From: Oscillospiraceae bacterium
GTDB taxonomy: Bacteria > Bacillota_A > Clostridia > Oscillospirales > Oscillospiraceae
Assembly (NCBI GenBank): GCA_017411665.1
Contig: JAFQPT010000121.1
Coordinates: 1 to 36,643 of the forward strand
DNA length: 36,643 nt
Reading direction: 5' to 3'
A program made the position numbers and the translations under genes. The notes beneath the pieces are model-generated. The model saw nothing but the letters and a program-made list of their open reading frames with translations, made no database searches and had not been told where the DNA came from. Of the stretch, positions 1-7,119 are shown piece by piece (the stretch's first letter is position 1; the number at the start of each line of letters is the position of its first letter).

Positions 1-893
1 ATGGGATAGATGGAGCCGTCAGGCGCCGTCTTCCACGACATATCGCCACCGAGGTCAGCAGGGAAGATGCTGATAACTATTGCAGAAGCAGCAACGGTTC
101 CACCGCCTTCCGTCTGGATGGCGACCTCTGTGACATTATCGGCGGATGTGCGGAAAACCAACGCCTGCGGATTGGAATGCCCGTCAATCGAAACAGTAAA
201 GGAGGGCGCAGCAGATGGAGTGTCCTGTTCCGTTTTCGGGTCATCCTGCGGCTGAAATACAGGCTGCATCCGCTCGTGCAGCCGGGTGAGCACCACCGCG
301 GTCTCCGCCCTGGAAATGGAGTCCTTCGGCTTAAACTCCTTTGCGTTGTTGCCGCTCATGAGTCCGTGGTCCCGCATAGCTTGTATGCCATCCTCTGCCC
401 ACGAACTGATTTCCCCGGAATCGGCATACGTAGAGATGTCCTCTGCCTGTGTCTCCGGTTCCATGTCATTCAGCACCAGATAATGATGCAGCATCACCGC
501 GACCTGCTCCCGCGTGATTTCTCTCTTTGGAGAAAAAGTGGTGGCAGTAGTGCCGCCGGTGATTTTATTTTCATAGGCCCAACTGATATACGGAGCAGAC
601 CAGCCATCGGGGTCAATATCGGTAAAGGGGCTGTGATTCTCCGCGTTTTCATCCACGCCGCTCATCCGCCCAAGAGCCGTTACAAACATCTCTCGTGTGA
701 TAGCGTCCCCTGGGCCAAAGCGTCCATCCTCATAGCCGCCGAAAATACCGTGCTCGGTGACATGCTCCACCGCGGAGGCATACCAGGCACCTGCCGGAAT
801 GTCGGTATACTCTGCCGCTAAAGCGGCGCCTGTAAGACTGGCCATCACCGTCAGCGTAAGAGCAGCGGTTGCGATTTTCTTGATAAACTTCAT
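1..893 (-). CDS. S-layer homology (SLH) domain surface protein, C-terminus outside window
   Basis: The reading frame is open from an ATG at 893 to the left edge, so the C-terminus is missing. Residues 1-27 form a signal peptide (KK followed by a hydrophobic stretch ending ALAA). Three SLH repeats follow, at roughly residues 28-90, 91-150 and 151-205, each with the usual pattern (for example YTDIPAGAWYASAVEHV, then GYEDGRFGPGDAITREMF). After them comes a linker and the start of a beta-rich region. SLH repeats anchor proteins to pyruvylated secondary wall polymers, so this is a cell-wall protein. A GAGAGG ribosome site lies about 9 bases before the start. The upstream region carries the CATACTG element shared with the other minus-strand backbone operons, which argues that the gene belongs to the mobile element. 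The function of the C-terminal part cannot be told from here. Confidence 0.9.
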   Translation of the reverse strand, partial: MKFIKKIATAALTLTVMASLTGAALAAEYTDIPAGAWYASAVEHVTEHGIFGGYEDGRFGPGDAITREMFVTALGRMSGVDENAENHSPFTDIDPDGWSAPYISWAYENKITGGTTATTFSPKREITREQVAVMLHHYLVLNDMEPETQAEDISTYADSGEISSWAEDGIQAMRDHGLMSGNNAKEFKPKDSISRAETAVVLTRLHERMQPVFQPQDDPKTEQDTPSAAPSFTVSIDGHSNPQALVFRTSADNVTEVAIQTEGGGTVAASAIVISIFPADLGGDMSWKTAPDGSIYP

Positions 894-955
894 GTCGGTC
901 ATCCTCTCAAATGTGTGATAGAACAGATTTTTGTTGTGTTTTTGAGTTTGCTCTT

Positions 956-975
956 CACTTTCAGTATGGAAGACT
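956..975 (-). promoter_or_regulatory. CATACTG backbone promoter element, copy 1 (SLH gene)
   Basis: On the minus strand the core CATACTGAAA (CATACT at 968..963) lies 70 bases before the SLH start. Exactly 24 bases further upstream is TTAAGTTATATGCG, nearly the same as a sequence at the same distance from copy 4 (TTAACTTATATACG). No TTGACA-like -35 lies at 16-18 bases. Confidence 0.5.
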
Positions 976-1055
976 CAAGAGAATCTTGCTTTTCGCATAT
1001 AACTTAAATTATGTTTCTGCAGAAAGTCAAGAAACATCTTTGTTTTTGTAACGGA

Positions 1056-1085
1056 TTGACGGGAAAAGAATAGCGTGTGTATAAT
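1056..1085 (+). promoter_or_regulatory. Possible sigma-A promoter with no plus-strand gene behind it
   Basis: TTGACG at 1056-1061 and TATAAT at 1080-1085 are 18 bases apart. The only plus-strand feature downstream is the hairpin at 1131-1161. Any RNA would be about 70 bases long, or antisense to the XRE gene if it reads on. Confidence 0.35.
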
Positions 1086-1126
1086 GAGAGCGTATATATA
1101 GGCTATGGCAGGCGATTGAAGCGCTC

Positions 1127-1161
1127 AAAAAAAGAACTGCATCGCCCGGATGCAGTTCTTT
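1127..1161 (-). terminator. Intrinsic terminator of the XRE gene
   Basis: A perfect 13-bp stem (AAAGAACTGCATC and its complement, 1131-1143 with 1149-1161) closes a 5-base loop. On the minus strand seven T residues follow. It begins only 4 bases after the XRE stop codon. Confidence 0.85.
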
Positions 1162-1164
1162 GTA

Positions 1165-1434
1165 TCATGATTCTGTTGTGTCATCGCCTGCCTCATCAAA
1201 GGAGTAGTTGGCGAGTTCATCAAAGTCGAGAAATTCGGGCAGCGTCATGCTGAACGCATGAGCAAGTTTATGTATGGTCTTGAGGCCGGGATTAGATGTC
1301 CTGTTGTTAATGATGTGGGCAAGGGTGGAATGGCTGACGCCGCTCATCATAGACAGTTGATACAGGGAGATTCCCCGCTGGTCACAGAGGTAGTTGATTC
1401 TTTTCTTTATGATTTGAGAGTAATCGTCCTTCAT
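1165..1434 (-). CDS. XRE-family HTH transcriptional regulator (89 aa)
   Basis: This is a compact Cro/C1-type helix-turn-helix protein. Residues 5-65 hold the five-helix fold, with the recognition part QLSMMSGVSHSTLAHIINNRTSNPGLKTI, and the rest is a short acidic tail. There is no second domain, which is usual for stand-alone repressors of this type. It is transcribed away from the SLOG-HTH-SLOG gene, and the shared intergenic region contains a 50-bp dyad and a perfect 26-bp palindrome. The simplest inference is that it represses itself and the divergent gene. A strong terminator follows immediately. The family call is firm; the target is inferred from position. Confidence 0.88.
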   Translation of the reverse strand: MKDDYSQIIKKRINYLCDQRGISLYQLSMMSGVSHSTLAHIINNRTSNPGLKTIHKLAHAFSMTLPEFLDFDELANYSFDEAGDDTTES

Positions 1435-1445
1435 ATCCGTCCACC

Positions 1446-1495
1446 TGCTATCAATAGGATTTGCCGAATTCGGTCATAGTATCCTCATGATAGCA
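1446..1495. promoter_or_regulatory. Nested dyad in the divergent XRE/SLOG promoter region
   Basis: The outer arms TGCTATCA (1446-1453) and TGATAGCA (1488-1495) and the middle arms AGGAT (1456-1460) and ATCCT (1481-1485) share one centre at 1470.5. Inside lies the palindrome CCGAATTCGG (1464-1473), whose centre is offset by 2 bases and lies 52 bp (about five helical turns) from that of the 26-bp palindrome. It is probably an operator, though a hairpin in either transcript is also possible. Confidence 0.5.
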
Positions 1496-1507
1496 ACTTA
1501 TTTGCCC

Positions 1508-1533
1508 CACTATTGCCGAATTCGGCAATAGTG
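1508..1533. promoter_or_regulatory. Perfect 26-bp palindrome, likely operator
   Basis: Every base from 1508 to 1533 pairs with its mirror partner around 1520/1521; the core is TTGCCGAATTCGGCAA. It ends 24 bases before the ATG of the SLOG gene, where a bound repressor would block transcription or early elongation. The same CCGAATTCGG core recurs at 1464-1473. Confidence 0.7.
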
Positions 1534-1557
1534 CCCGGGAAAAAGAAGGGAGAAATT

Positions 1558-2790
1558 ATGGCGGTCTGTACGATAATCGGGCATAGCGAGCTATATGATG
1601 CTGATTTGGACGTGAAGATTGAAAAAGCGATTGCCGCCATCGCCCGTCAGAATGAGGAAATAGATTTTTGGTTCCACAGGGCATTCGACTTCGCTTACAC
1701 AGTTCTTATGGCTGTAATGCGGGCAAAGGCCAAATATTCAAAGAAGAAAATCACCATAACGCTGGTGGATACGGAAATCAGGCGTAAGGAGACACAGTGG
1801 ACGGACCTTTTTCTTGGCTGGAATTTTCCGCCGTGTGTATTTGACCGGCTGCTCGTGCCGCCGTATGCGGATGAGCTGCAGAGCGCGTCTGAAGGAGAAG
1901 AAGAAAGTTCGGACAACGCTCATAACCTTCGGGTATGGAGAAAGATTGAACGATGGGTGCTGCGGGAGTCTGACTACTGCCTGTGTTATACATACCGGGA
2001 ACTGATGGAATCCAAGACAAGCCTGTATCAGTACGCTATGAGAATCAAATCCTTGCGAATGCTGGATTTGACGGCTCCGGAGACAACGGCGTTTTTTAGA
2101 GAGCGGGTAAAGCGGTTCCCTCGCAGCGAATACGCTATCTTTTGCTATTGGGACCAGGGGGATACCTTAAAGAGCATTGGCCAGAGGTATGGCATCACCG
2201 GTACCGCTGTGGAGCGCAGGCTGAATCACATCCGAAAGAAGCTCCGTGGGCTTGGACAGGACAGGTTTAAGAAGATGGTGCCTAATGTGGATGCTCGGCG
2301 GTGCGGCATTGTTCTTACGGGTGTCGGAACAGAGGAGGAATGCAGGGAATTGCGGAGTACGATTGCCTATCTGCACCGAAACCACGGGGTACGGGAATAC
2401 TGGGTGAAAGACGGGTTTCTGGCATCTGGGTACTATGGAGAGGTCAAGAATCTCCTTGAACGGTGGCGGGACAGCAGGCTCATTGTTCTAACGGCGCGAG
2501 GTGAAAACGTAGACGAGCTTGTGGAAGATGCCTGGCAGAGGGGGTCGCAGTATTGCGGTGTCAAGTATTTTGAACCGGGCTGTAAAACTCCACGGGCAAG
2601 GAACCTAAGGACGTTAAAACACATCATGGACAGCACGGATTACTGTGTGTATAGTTCGGCAGTGGAGTCCGCCTTCCGAGACAGCATTGAACGGCATATC
2701 AGAGGCAGGCAGCCGAAGGTGGCATTTGACATCGGCAACACAGATATCTGCATCAAGAAAGTGGAAAAAGAAAGCAGCGAGCTTGGGTGA
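1558..2790 (+). CDS. SLOG-HTH-SLOG protein (410 aa), function unknown
   Basis: The ATG at 1558 has a good ribosome site (AAGGGAG); the frame also opens at a TTG inside the palindrome at 1513, which lacks one. Residues 1-175 resemble the SLOG (DprA/YpsA-like Rossmann) fold: CTIIGHSE at the N-terminus, FDRLLVPPYADE, then a helix and ESDYCLCYTYRE where the family has 'D..IAY.W'. Residues about 185-240 look like a sigma-70 region 4-type HTH (SEYAIFCYWDQGDTLKSIGQRYG). Residues about 250-395 repeat the SLOG pattern (CGIVLTGVGTEEEC, RNLRTLKHIMDSTDYCVYSS). In both copies the glycine-rich loop typical of the family is missing or altered. SLOG proteins usually bind nucleotides or nucleotide-derived signals; a DNA-binding domain between two copies suggests a ligand-responsive regulator. 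That role is inference. Confidence 0.75.
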   Translation: MAVCTIIGHSELYDADLDVKIEKAIAAIARQNEEIDFWFHRAFDFAYTVLMAVMRAKAKYSKKKITITLVDTEIRRKETQWTDLFLGWNFPPCVFDRLLVPPYADELQSASEGEEESSDNAHNLRVWRKIERWVLRESDYCLCYTYRELMESKTSLYQYAMRIKSLRMLDLTAPETTAFFRERVKRFPRSEYAIFCYWDQGDTLKSIGQRYGITGTAVERRLNHIRKKLRGLGQDRFKKMVPNVDARRCGIVLTGVGTEEECRELRSTIAYLHRNHGVREYWVKDGFLASGYYGEVKNLLERWRDSRLIVLTARGENVDELVEDAWQRGSQYCGVKYFEPGCKTPRARNLRTLKHIMDSTDYCVYSSAVESAFRDSIERHIRGRQPKVAFDIGNTDICIKKVEKESSELG

Positions 2791-2808
2791 CCAAACTCGC
2801 TGTTTTTT
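2775..2808 (+). terminator. Terminator overlapping the end of the SLOG gene
   Basis: CAGCGAG (2775-2781) pairs with CTCGCTG (2796-2802), extended by TTGG/CCAA around a GTGA loop and followed by six T residues. The stop codon sits in the loop. Confidence 0.8.
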
Positions 2809-2812
2809 GGTG

Positions 2813-4222
2813 TTACAACGCGCCTAACTTTTCGGCCGCAACAGAAATCTGCTCTGTTGTAGGGTCCCAACCGAAAAAGATGATTTCAACAATGTGGTCA
2901 TCATAGCAGACAAGATACCAACTCATAGGTCCTGTGTCCTGCACACAAAGCTGGTAAACCTCGTTAGCATTCCATGGCGTGGCGTCTTGCGGTTCATAGA
3001 TTTGCTTATGACCAACGGGGATGCGTTCATCATGAGTCTCATCCATTTTCTCAATTAGTTCCTGCTTGCACATCTCGTACAATGCGGGGACTTTTACATA
3101 TGTGACAGTGTATTCCAGGTCAAGGAGTTCTTCATAGTTCTCCGCATCATATCGTCCCCGTTGGCGACCCGTGTACTGACCAAGGAAAAGAGACTCATCA
3201 CCGGTCCATCTATAGGAATATCCGTCAGAAGGAGTGTCAACCATATCCTCTACACGCAGGGGAAGGTCATGGTCGTAAAACTCCCATGTTCTGCCATCGT
3301 GCTCATAAGTTCCGGCAGCATCTTCGCTAATTGCTGTCCAGTCAAAGGAGTCCGATAGGATAATGTGCGTGATAACTCCCATGAGGGCAAAAGAAATCAC
3401 GAAGCTTGTTGCAATCGTCAAGACCATGTTTACCTTGGCCGCGACTTTCCGGCGTTTGAGCGTCACCATAACAAAGCGAACGGTGGCAAAGACAATAGCG
3501 ACCTGCCCGATTGCAAGAAGAACGTATCGCAGAGCATAATTGGTCAGAATGGTCATTGTGTAGAGCAGAAACGCAACGAGAACAATGACCAGCGCAATAT
3601 ACTGGACAATCAGAGGCTCTTTAGGTAAAACAAGGTATCCATTTTCAGCGGCTTTTCTCGCTTTCCGATACCACAGGAAATAGGCTGACAGTTCACTGGT
3701 GCTCATTGCTGCAATAGCAATCCAGCAGATAACTGTGAACGTGTTGGCTGAACTTGAAAATACACTGATGGGGCTGTTAAGAATCCGCATGATAATCAGT
3801 CCGAACCAAAGGAGGCTGATTAAGAATATGGCGCCCCACTGGAGTAGGAAGCTCTTTTTTGCCGTGCGGTGGATGTTTTCAACCTGCACCACTGGGTCTG
3901 TTTCCAACGGCATAGGTGACTCCTGCTCGTTATAGAAAATCTGCATCTGTGCAGTCTGTGCAGCCAGCTTCCAGCCAGTTCGCTCACAATATTCCCACAT
4001 AGCCTTTTGGCTTTCCGACGGCTCCGGGTCAAATGCAGACGCCTTTGAAAAGAAAGTAATGGAGAAGTGGAGTTTTTGGGGTTCAATGCGTTTGTACTGC
4101 CATATATTGCTGTCGGCCTTGGTCAGCATCCAGCCTTTGGATGCCATTTGCTCAAGGTCTTGTTCGATAGCAGGGAAATTGAAAAAAGAATGCCTGTTGA
4201 ACTTGCGCTTGATATCCTTCAT
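2813..4222 (-). CDS. DUF2812 domain membrane protein (469 aa)
   Basis: The N-terminal 110 residues match the DUF2812 pattern (AIEQDLEQMASKGWMLTKAD, then WQYKRIEPQKLHFSITFF). Five or so hydrophobic segments follow between about residues 125 and 300, then a polar domain of about 165 residues that probably lies outside the membrane. DUF2812 genes are commonly found directly behind a PadR regulator, as here: the start overlaps the PadR stop by 4 bases (ATGA), so the two are translationally coupled. The biochemical role of the family is not known to me. Expression should follow the PadR-controlled promoter at 4585-4613. Confidence 0.85.
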   Translation of the reverse strand: MKDIKRKFNRHSFFNFPAIEQDLEQMASKGWMLTKADSNIWQYKRIEPQKLHFSITFFSKASAFDPEPSESQKAMWEYCERTGWKLAAQTAQMQIFYNEQESPMPLETDPVVQVENIHRTAKKSFLLQWGAIFLISLLWFGLIIMRILNSPISVFSSSANTFTVICWIAIAAMSTSELSAYFLWYRKARKAAENGYLVLPKEPLIVQYIALVIVLVAFLLYTMTILTNYALRYVLLAIGQVAIVFATVRFVMVTLKRRKVAAKVNMVLTIATSFVISFALMGVITHIILSDSFDWTAISEDAAGTYEHDGRTWEFYDHDLPLRVEDMVDTPSDGYSYRWTGDESLFLGQYTGRQRGRYDAENYEELLDLEYTVTYVKVPALYEMCKQELIEKMDETHDERIPVGHKQIYEPQDATPWNANEVYQLCVQDTGPMSWYLVCYDDHIVEIIFFGWDPTTEQISVAAEKLGAL

Positions 4223-4542
4223 GTTAAATCCTCCTCTCCAAAGACCGCAATATAGTCAGCGGCCTGTGCTCGAATGCGCTGAAATTCCTTGGAAACCATA
4301 TCCCTGCCCTTATCTGTAAGGATATAACTGCGGCGGCGTCCTTCCACCTTAGTTTCACGAATCATCTCTGCCTCAACAAATTGTTCCAGCAGGTTGTATA
4401 GTGTGCCGGAGCCAACGCCGACACGTCCATTTGTCATAGCCGGTATCCTGTCCAGTATGTCCATGCCGTAGCACTCATTCTTTAAGCAGAGCAGTACATA
4501 AAACATCTGCTCCGTCAACGTGCGGAATTTTTCCCTTGGCAC
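4219..4542 (-). CDS. PadR-family transcriptional regulator (107 aa)
   Basis: This is a winged-helix protein of the short PadR type: LTEQMFYVLLCLKNECYGMDILDRI, then VGVGSGTLYNLLEQFVEAEMI and a wing GRRRSYILTDKGRDMV, with a C-terminal helix for dimerization. The start is GTG at 4542 behind AGGAGG. PadR proteins of this class usually repress their own operon and are released by small hydrophobic or phenolic ligands or antibiotics. The promoter in front carries two copies of a TCGAATATCGA site, one in the spacer and one at the transcription start, which fits autoregulation. The downstream partner is DUF2812. Confidence 0.92.
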   Translation of the reverse strand: MPREKFRTLTEQMFYVLLCLKNECYGMDILDRIPAMTNGRVGVGSGTLYNLLEQFVEAEMIRETKVEGRRRSYILTDKGRDMVSKEFQRIRAQAADYIAVFGEEDLT

Positions 4543-4556
4543 AGTGGCACCTCCTA

Positions 4557-4613
4557 TTCTCGAATATCGAGTATTCTTGATTTTAGTATATACTCGAATA
4601 TCGAGAATGTCAA
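4557..4613 (-). promoter_or_regulatory. PadR/DUF2812 promoter with two operator copies
   Basis: On the minus strand TTGACA (4613..4608) and TATACT (4590..4585) are separated by 17 bases. The 13-mer CTCGAATATCGAG occurs at 4559-4571 and again at 4593-4605. With its flanks (ATTCTCGA, TCGAGTAT) the two copies face each other. One fills the -35/-10 spacer and the other covers the expected start site. Confidence 0.85.
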
Positions 4614-4652
4614 CAGAAAAATAAAACGGGCAGTACCATGTGGTACTGCCCG
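4614..4652 (-). terminator. Terminator of the 642-aa/118-aa operon
   Basis: CGGGCAGTACCA (4627-4638) and its exact complement (4641-4652) form a 12-bp stem with a 2-base centre. On the minus strand it is followed by TTTTATTTTT. Confidence 0.85.
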
Positions 4653-4656
4653 ATAG

Positions 4657-5013
4657 TTATTCGCCATCTGCTTTGGGGAGAAACAGGACACCCTTGTAAG
4701 AGGCCATTGTTTTGTCTACTGATTCCATCTCCAGAAAGGAGGAGGCGATTCGGTTGGATACTACGGTGGGAATGAGCAGGGCTGCATTCTCCTGCCATTC
4801 TTCCTCTGCGGAGAAATCTTCCTGCCCTTCAAACAGGCGAAAGAAAAGCCCCTTATCTTCCGGCCGCTGGTTGGTAAGCATGATTTCCCAGTCTGTGTCG
4901 TCCCGTTCAGTGTCAGACTTGATATGTCCTCCAAAATTTTCCTCGGCCCACTTCTGAACAAGGGCATCCAATTCATGCCAATCCAGATAGATGCACTGCG
5001 AATAATGTTTCAT
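4657..5013 (-). CDS. Hypothetical protein (118 aa), second gene of backbone operon
   Basis: I do not recognise a family. It is a soluble, acidic protein without signal peptide or membrane segment. The first half contains LDWHELDALVQKWAEENFGG; the second half is hydrophobic in patches and may form a small alpha/beta domain. The start codon overlaps the stop of the 642-aa gene by 4 bases (ATGA), so the two are made together and the protein may be a partner of the larger one. A terminator follows 4 bases after the stop. An element-specific accessory or structural protein is the only inference position allows. Confidence 0.75.
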   Translation of the reverse strand: MKHYSQCIYLDWHELDALVQKWAEENFGGHIKSDTERDDTDWEIMLTNQRPEDKGLFFRLFEGQEDFSAEEEWQENAALLIPTVVSNRIASSFLEMESVDKTMASYKGVLFLPKADGE

Positions 5014-6938
5014 AGGTTGCCCTCCATTTCCTTTTCCAGCTGTTTCTGCTTTGCCTCGAAGTCTGCTATGAAGCGGGGAAGGAGTCGTTTATACTCTTTT
5101 TTGCTCATGACAAAGTGGACATGGAAATGTAGTCTCGAATAGGGATTTTTGATTTGCAGCACCGGGTCATTAGATTCATATTCCACATTCCATGTGCGAA
5201 GACGCCAGTCCAGTTCTTCCAGCGGCCGTCCCATGAGATAGGAAAGGTCTGCCGGCGTCTTTGGTATCACTTTGATGGACACAGGAGGCCGCTTGCCCTT
5301 GGCGGAATCCGGATAAAACAGCCACAGGGAGCTGAAATCCCCCGGTTGCTGACGGCCGTCGTCGATGCCTGTTTTGACTGGACGGATGCGCTCCTTTCCG
5401 CCCACAACATGCTCAAGGCACCTGCTGCCATCGATTTTCACATCGGCCATTGTGTGGATACGGGATTCCGGGTTGTTCAGCTCCTTGAGCAGGAAGGCCT
5501 CGTTTGCGTGAGCGGCCTCTGTGAACATGGTGCCAATGGTTTTTGTGCCATGCGAGCCGAAGAAGCGATAGCGGACATGGGAATCCATGTTTAGGACCTT
5601 GATTTCCGTTTTATCGAACAGCTCCCAGAACCGTTGCTCTGCAACACGGGCAACCGCCTCTCTTGCTCTTTTTGTTACCTCACGCTGATACTCGGAGAGG
5701 GGCATATAATCCCGTACCGGAAGTTCCAACGGAATATCTGCCACTGTATCGGCATCCACGCCAAGATGCTTCAGAAGTGCGGAGGCAGGGTCACCGGGCA
5801 GTGTTTCCCAGTCCATGCCAGTGGGACGATGAACATAGGCTTTTGGCACAAGACTGTTTTCCTTAGGTTCCGGTAGCAGCTGTACGCTTTCCGTACTTAC
5901 ATGGCATTCGGACTGCTGTACTGCTTCCGCTGTATCAAAGAATGCCTTTTGCACTGCTGATACCATGACAGGGAGCCATAGCGCCTGCTCTTTGTCGAGA
6001 ATGTGCCGCAGGTTCCATGCAGGGGCGTTACGCACCACCAGTCCCGGCTTATCCGCATTGGGGAAAGTCACCTGATAGGGCATGTAACTGGCTCGCTTGT
6101 TATAGTAGTTGAAGGAGTTGTGGCCATAGGGGTTCCGGTCATGGGACAGAGGCTCTTTGAGAACAAAAATATTCTCTCCGCGTTTGAGACCCAGGGCGGC
6201 GAAGCCGGCCCATGGCTTCTTCAATCCTTCGGCACCTTCCCGGGAACGTACGTTGCGTATCAGTTCCGGCGTGATGTCAAAGTGCGCCAGCATCGGGTCT
6301 CCGGCATCCTCCACCAGCGGCTCTATCATGGCAAAGGCGATACAGCGTTCCTCTCTGGACAATTTTAGGCTTTCGGTAAACTGGTACAGGCTGCGGAAGG
6401 TAGGCATGTTCCAGTAGGTGATTGCTTTTCCCGGTCCGACATCGGCGCCCTTTGCCCATTGCATGATTTTCCATGTATGGGGAACCTGCAGGGCGTCGAG
6501 GAGGATAGGCGTGACCTCAGAAAGATTGTCGATGTCATCGCGTTGGATGGGCAGATTGTACTCATTTGCAAACGCCAAAATGGTGTCGGTGACGCGGCTC
6601 CATTCCTGATAGGGCGGTGCGGAGCGGATTTCCCTCTGCATATCCTCAATGTCCTGTGCCTGTGCAGCAAGCTGACTGCCGCGAGTCATCATGTCATGCA
6701 GGGTAATGGGATAGAGGTAAGGGAGACGGGTCAGATAGGCGTCAATGGCGGAAAAAGCCAAAAACTCCGTGGCGGCTTGCTTCGATGCCTGTTCCACTGT
6801 TCTTTGCATGTCGTAGTAGAGTTCCGACAGATTTGCCCGCTTTCCATCCTCTGATGTAATGGACAGCTGTGAGCCAAACAGCTTGAAGGCGTCGTCCGTC
6901 CACCGCTTGATTTGCGCCAGCGATTGTGATAAATCCAT
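5010..6938 (-). CDS. Hypothetical 642-aa protein, backbone operon
   Basis: This large soluble protein has no signal peptide, no membrane segment and no motif I can assign. The N-terminal 130 residues are helical (MDLSQSLAQIKRWTDDAFKLF). The middle part has many aromatic and proline residues and a segment SREERCIAFAMIEPLVEDAG. The C-terminus has RLHFHVHFVMSKKEYKRLLP and ends in a charged helix. The start has a strong AAGGAGG site. The gene is coupled to the 118-aa gene and is driven from the CATACTG element at 7013-7018, which ties it to the element backbone. A role in transfer or maintenance is possible but not shown. Confidence 0.8.
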   Translation of the reverse strand: MDLSQSLAQIKRWTDDAFKLFGSQLSITSEDGKRANLSELYYDMQRTVEQASKQAATEFLAFSAIDAYLTRLPYLYPITLHDMMTRGSQLAAQAQDIEDMQREIRSAPPYQEWSRVTDTILAFANEYNLPIQRDDIDNLSEVTPILLDALQVPHTWKIMQWAKGADVGPGKAITYWNMPTFRSLYQFTESLKLSREERCIAFAMIEPLVEDAGDPMLAHFDITPELIRNVRSREGAEGLKKPWAGFAALGLKRGENIFVLKEPLSHDRNPYGHNSFNYYNKRASYMPYQVTFPNADKPGLVVRNAPAWNLRHILDKEQALWLPVMVSAVQKAFFDTAEAVQQSECHVSTESVQLLPEPKENSLVPKAYVHRPTGMDWETLPGDPASALLKHLGVDADTVADIPLELPVRDYMPLSEYQREVTKRAREAVARVAEQRFWELFDKTEIKVLNMDSHVRYRFFGSHGTKTIGTMFTEAAHANEAFLLKELNNPESRIHTMADVKIDGSRCLEHVVGGKERIRPVKTGIDDGRQQPGDFSSLWLFYPDSAKGKRPPVSIKVIPKTPADLSYLMGRPLEELDWRLRTWNVEYESNDPVLQIKNPYSRLHFHVHFVMSKKEYKRLLPRFIADFEAKQKQLEKEMEGNL

Positions 6939-7007
6939 GCTTTGCCTCCTTTAGTGAATTTAGCTGATTACAGATAGCGTAGCTCCGTTCATCTGTTATC
7001 AGCATGT

Positions 7008-7025
7008 GTTTCAGTATGGAGGAAA
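7008..7025 (-). promoter_or_regulatory. CATACTG backbone promoter element, copy 2 (642-aa gene)
   Basis: CATACTGAAA on the minus strand (CATACT at 7018..7013), preceded by CCTC, 75 bases before the 642-aa start. No -35 like TTGACA at normal spacing. Confidence 0.5.
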
Positions 7026-7040
7026 GAACAAGACGAATAA

Positions 7041-7064
7041 GGCACGGATGTCTCCATCCGTGCC
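7041..7064 (-). terminator. Hairpin behind the anti-sigma gene
   Basis: A perfect 10-bp stem GGCACGGATG with a 4-base loop lies 56 bases after the stop of the 7120-8022 gene. On the minus strand a weak T-rich run follows (TTATTCGTCTTGTTCTTT). It also separates that operon from the CATACTG element. Confidence 0.55.
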
Positions 7065-7119
7065 CTCCGATAAACAGACTGCCATTGACACCAAGGGGCG
7101 TCTTCATATTCATCAGTTT

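Noticed and set aside
177..821. Plus-strand reading frame of 214 codons at the left end
   Set aside because: It lies opposite the SLH gene, whose protein has a signal peptide and three clear SLH repeats; the plus frame has no domain or ribosome site.
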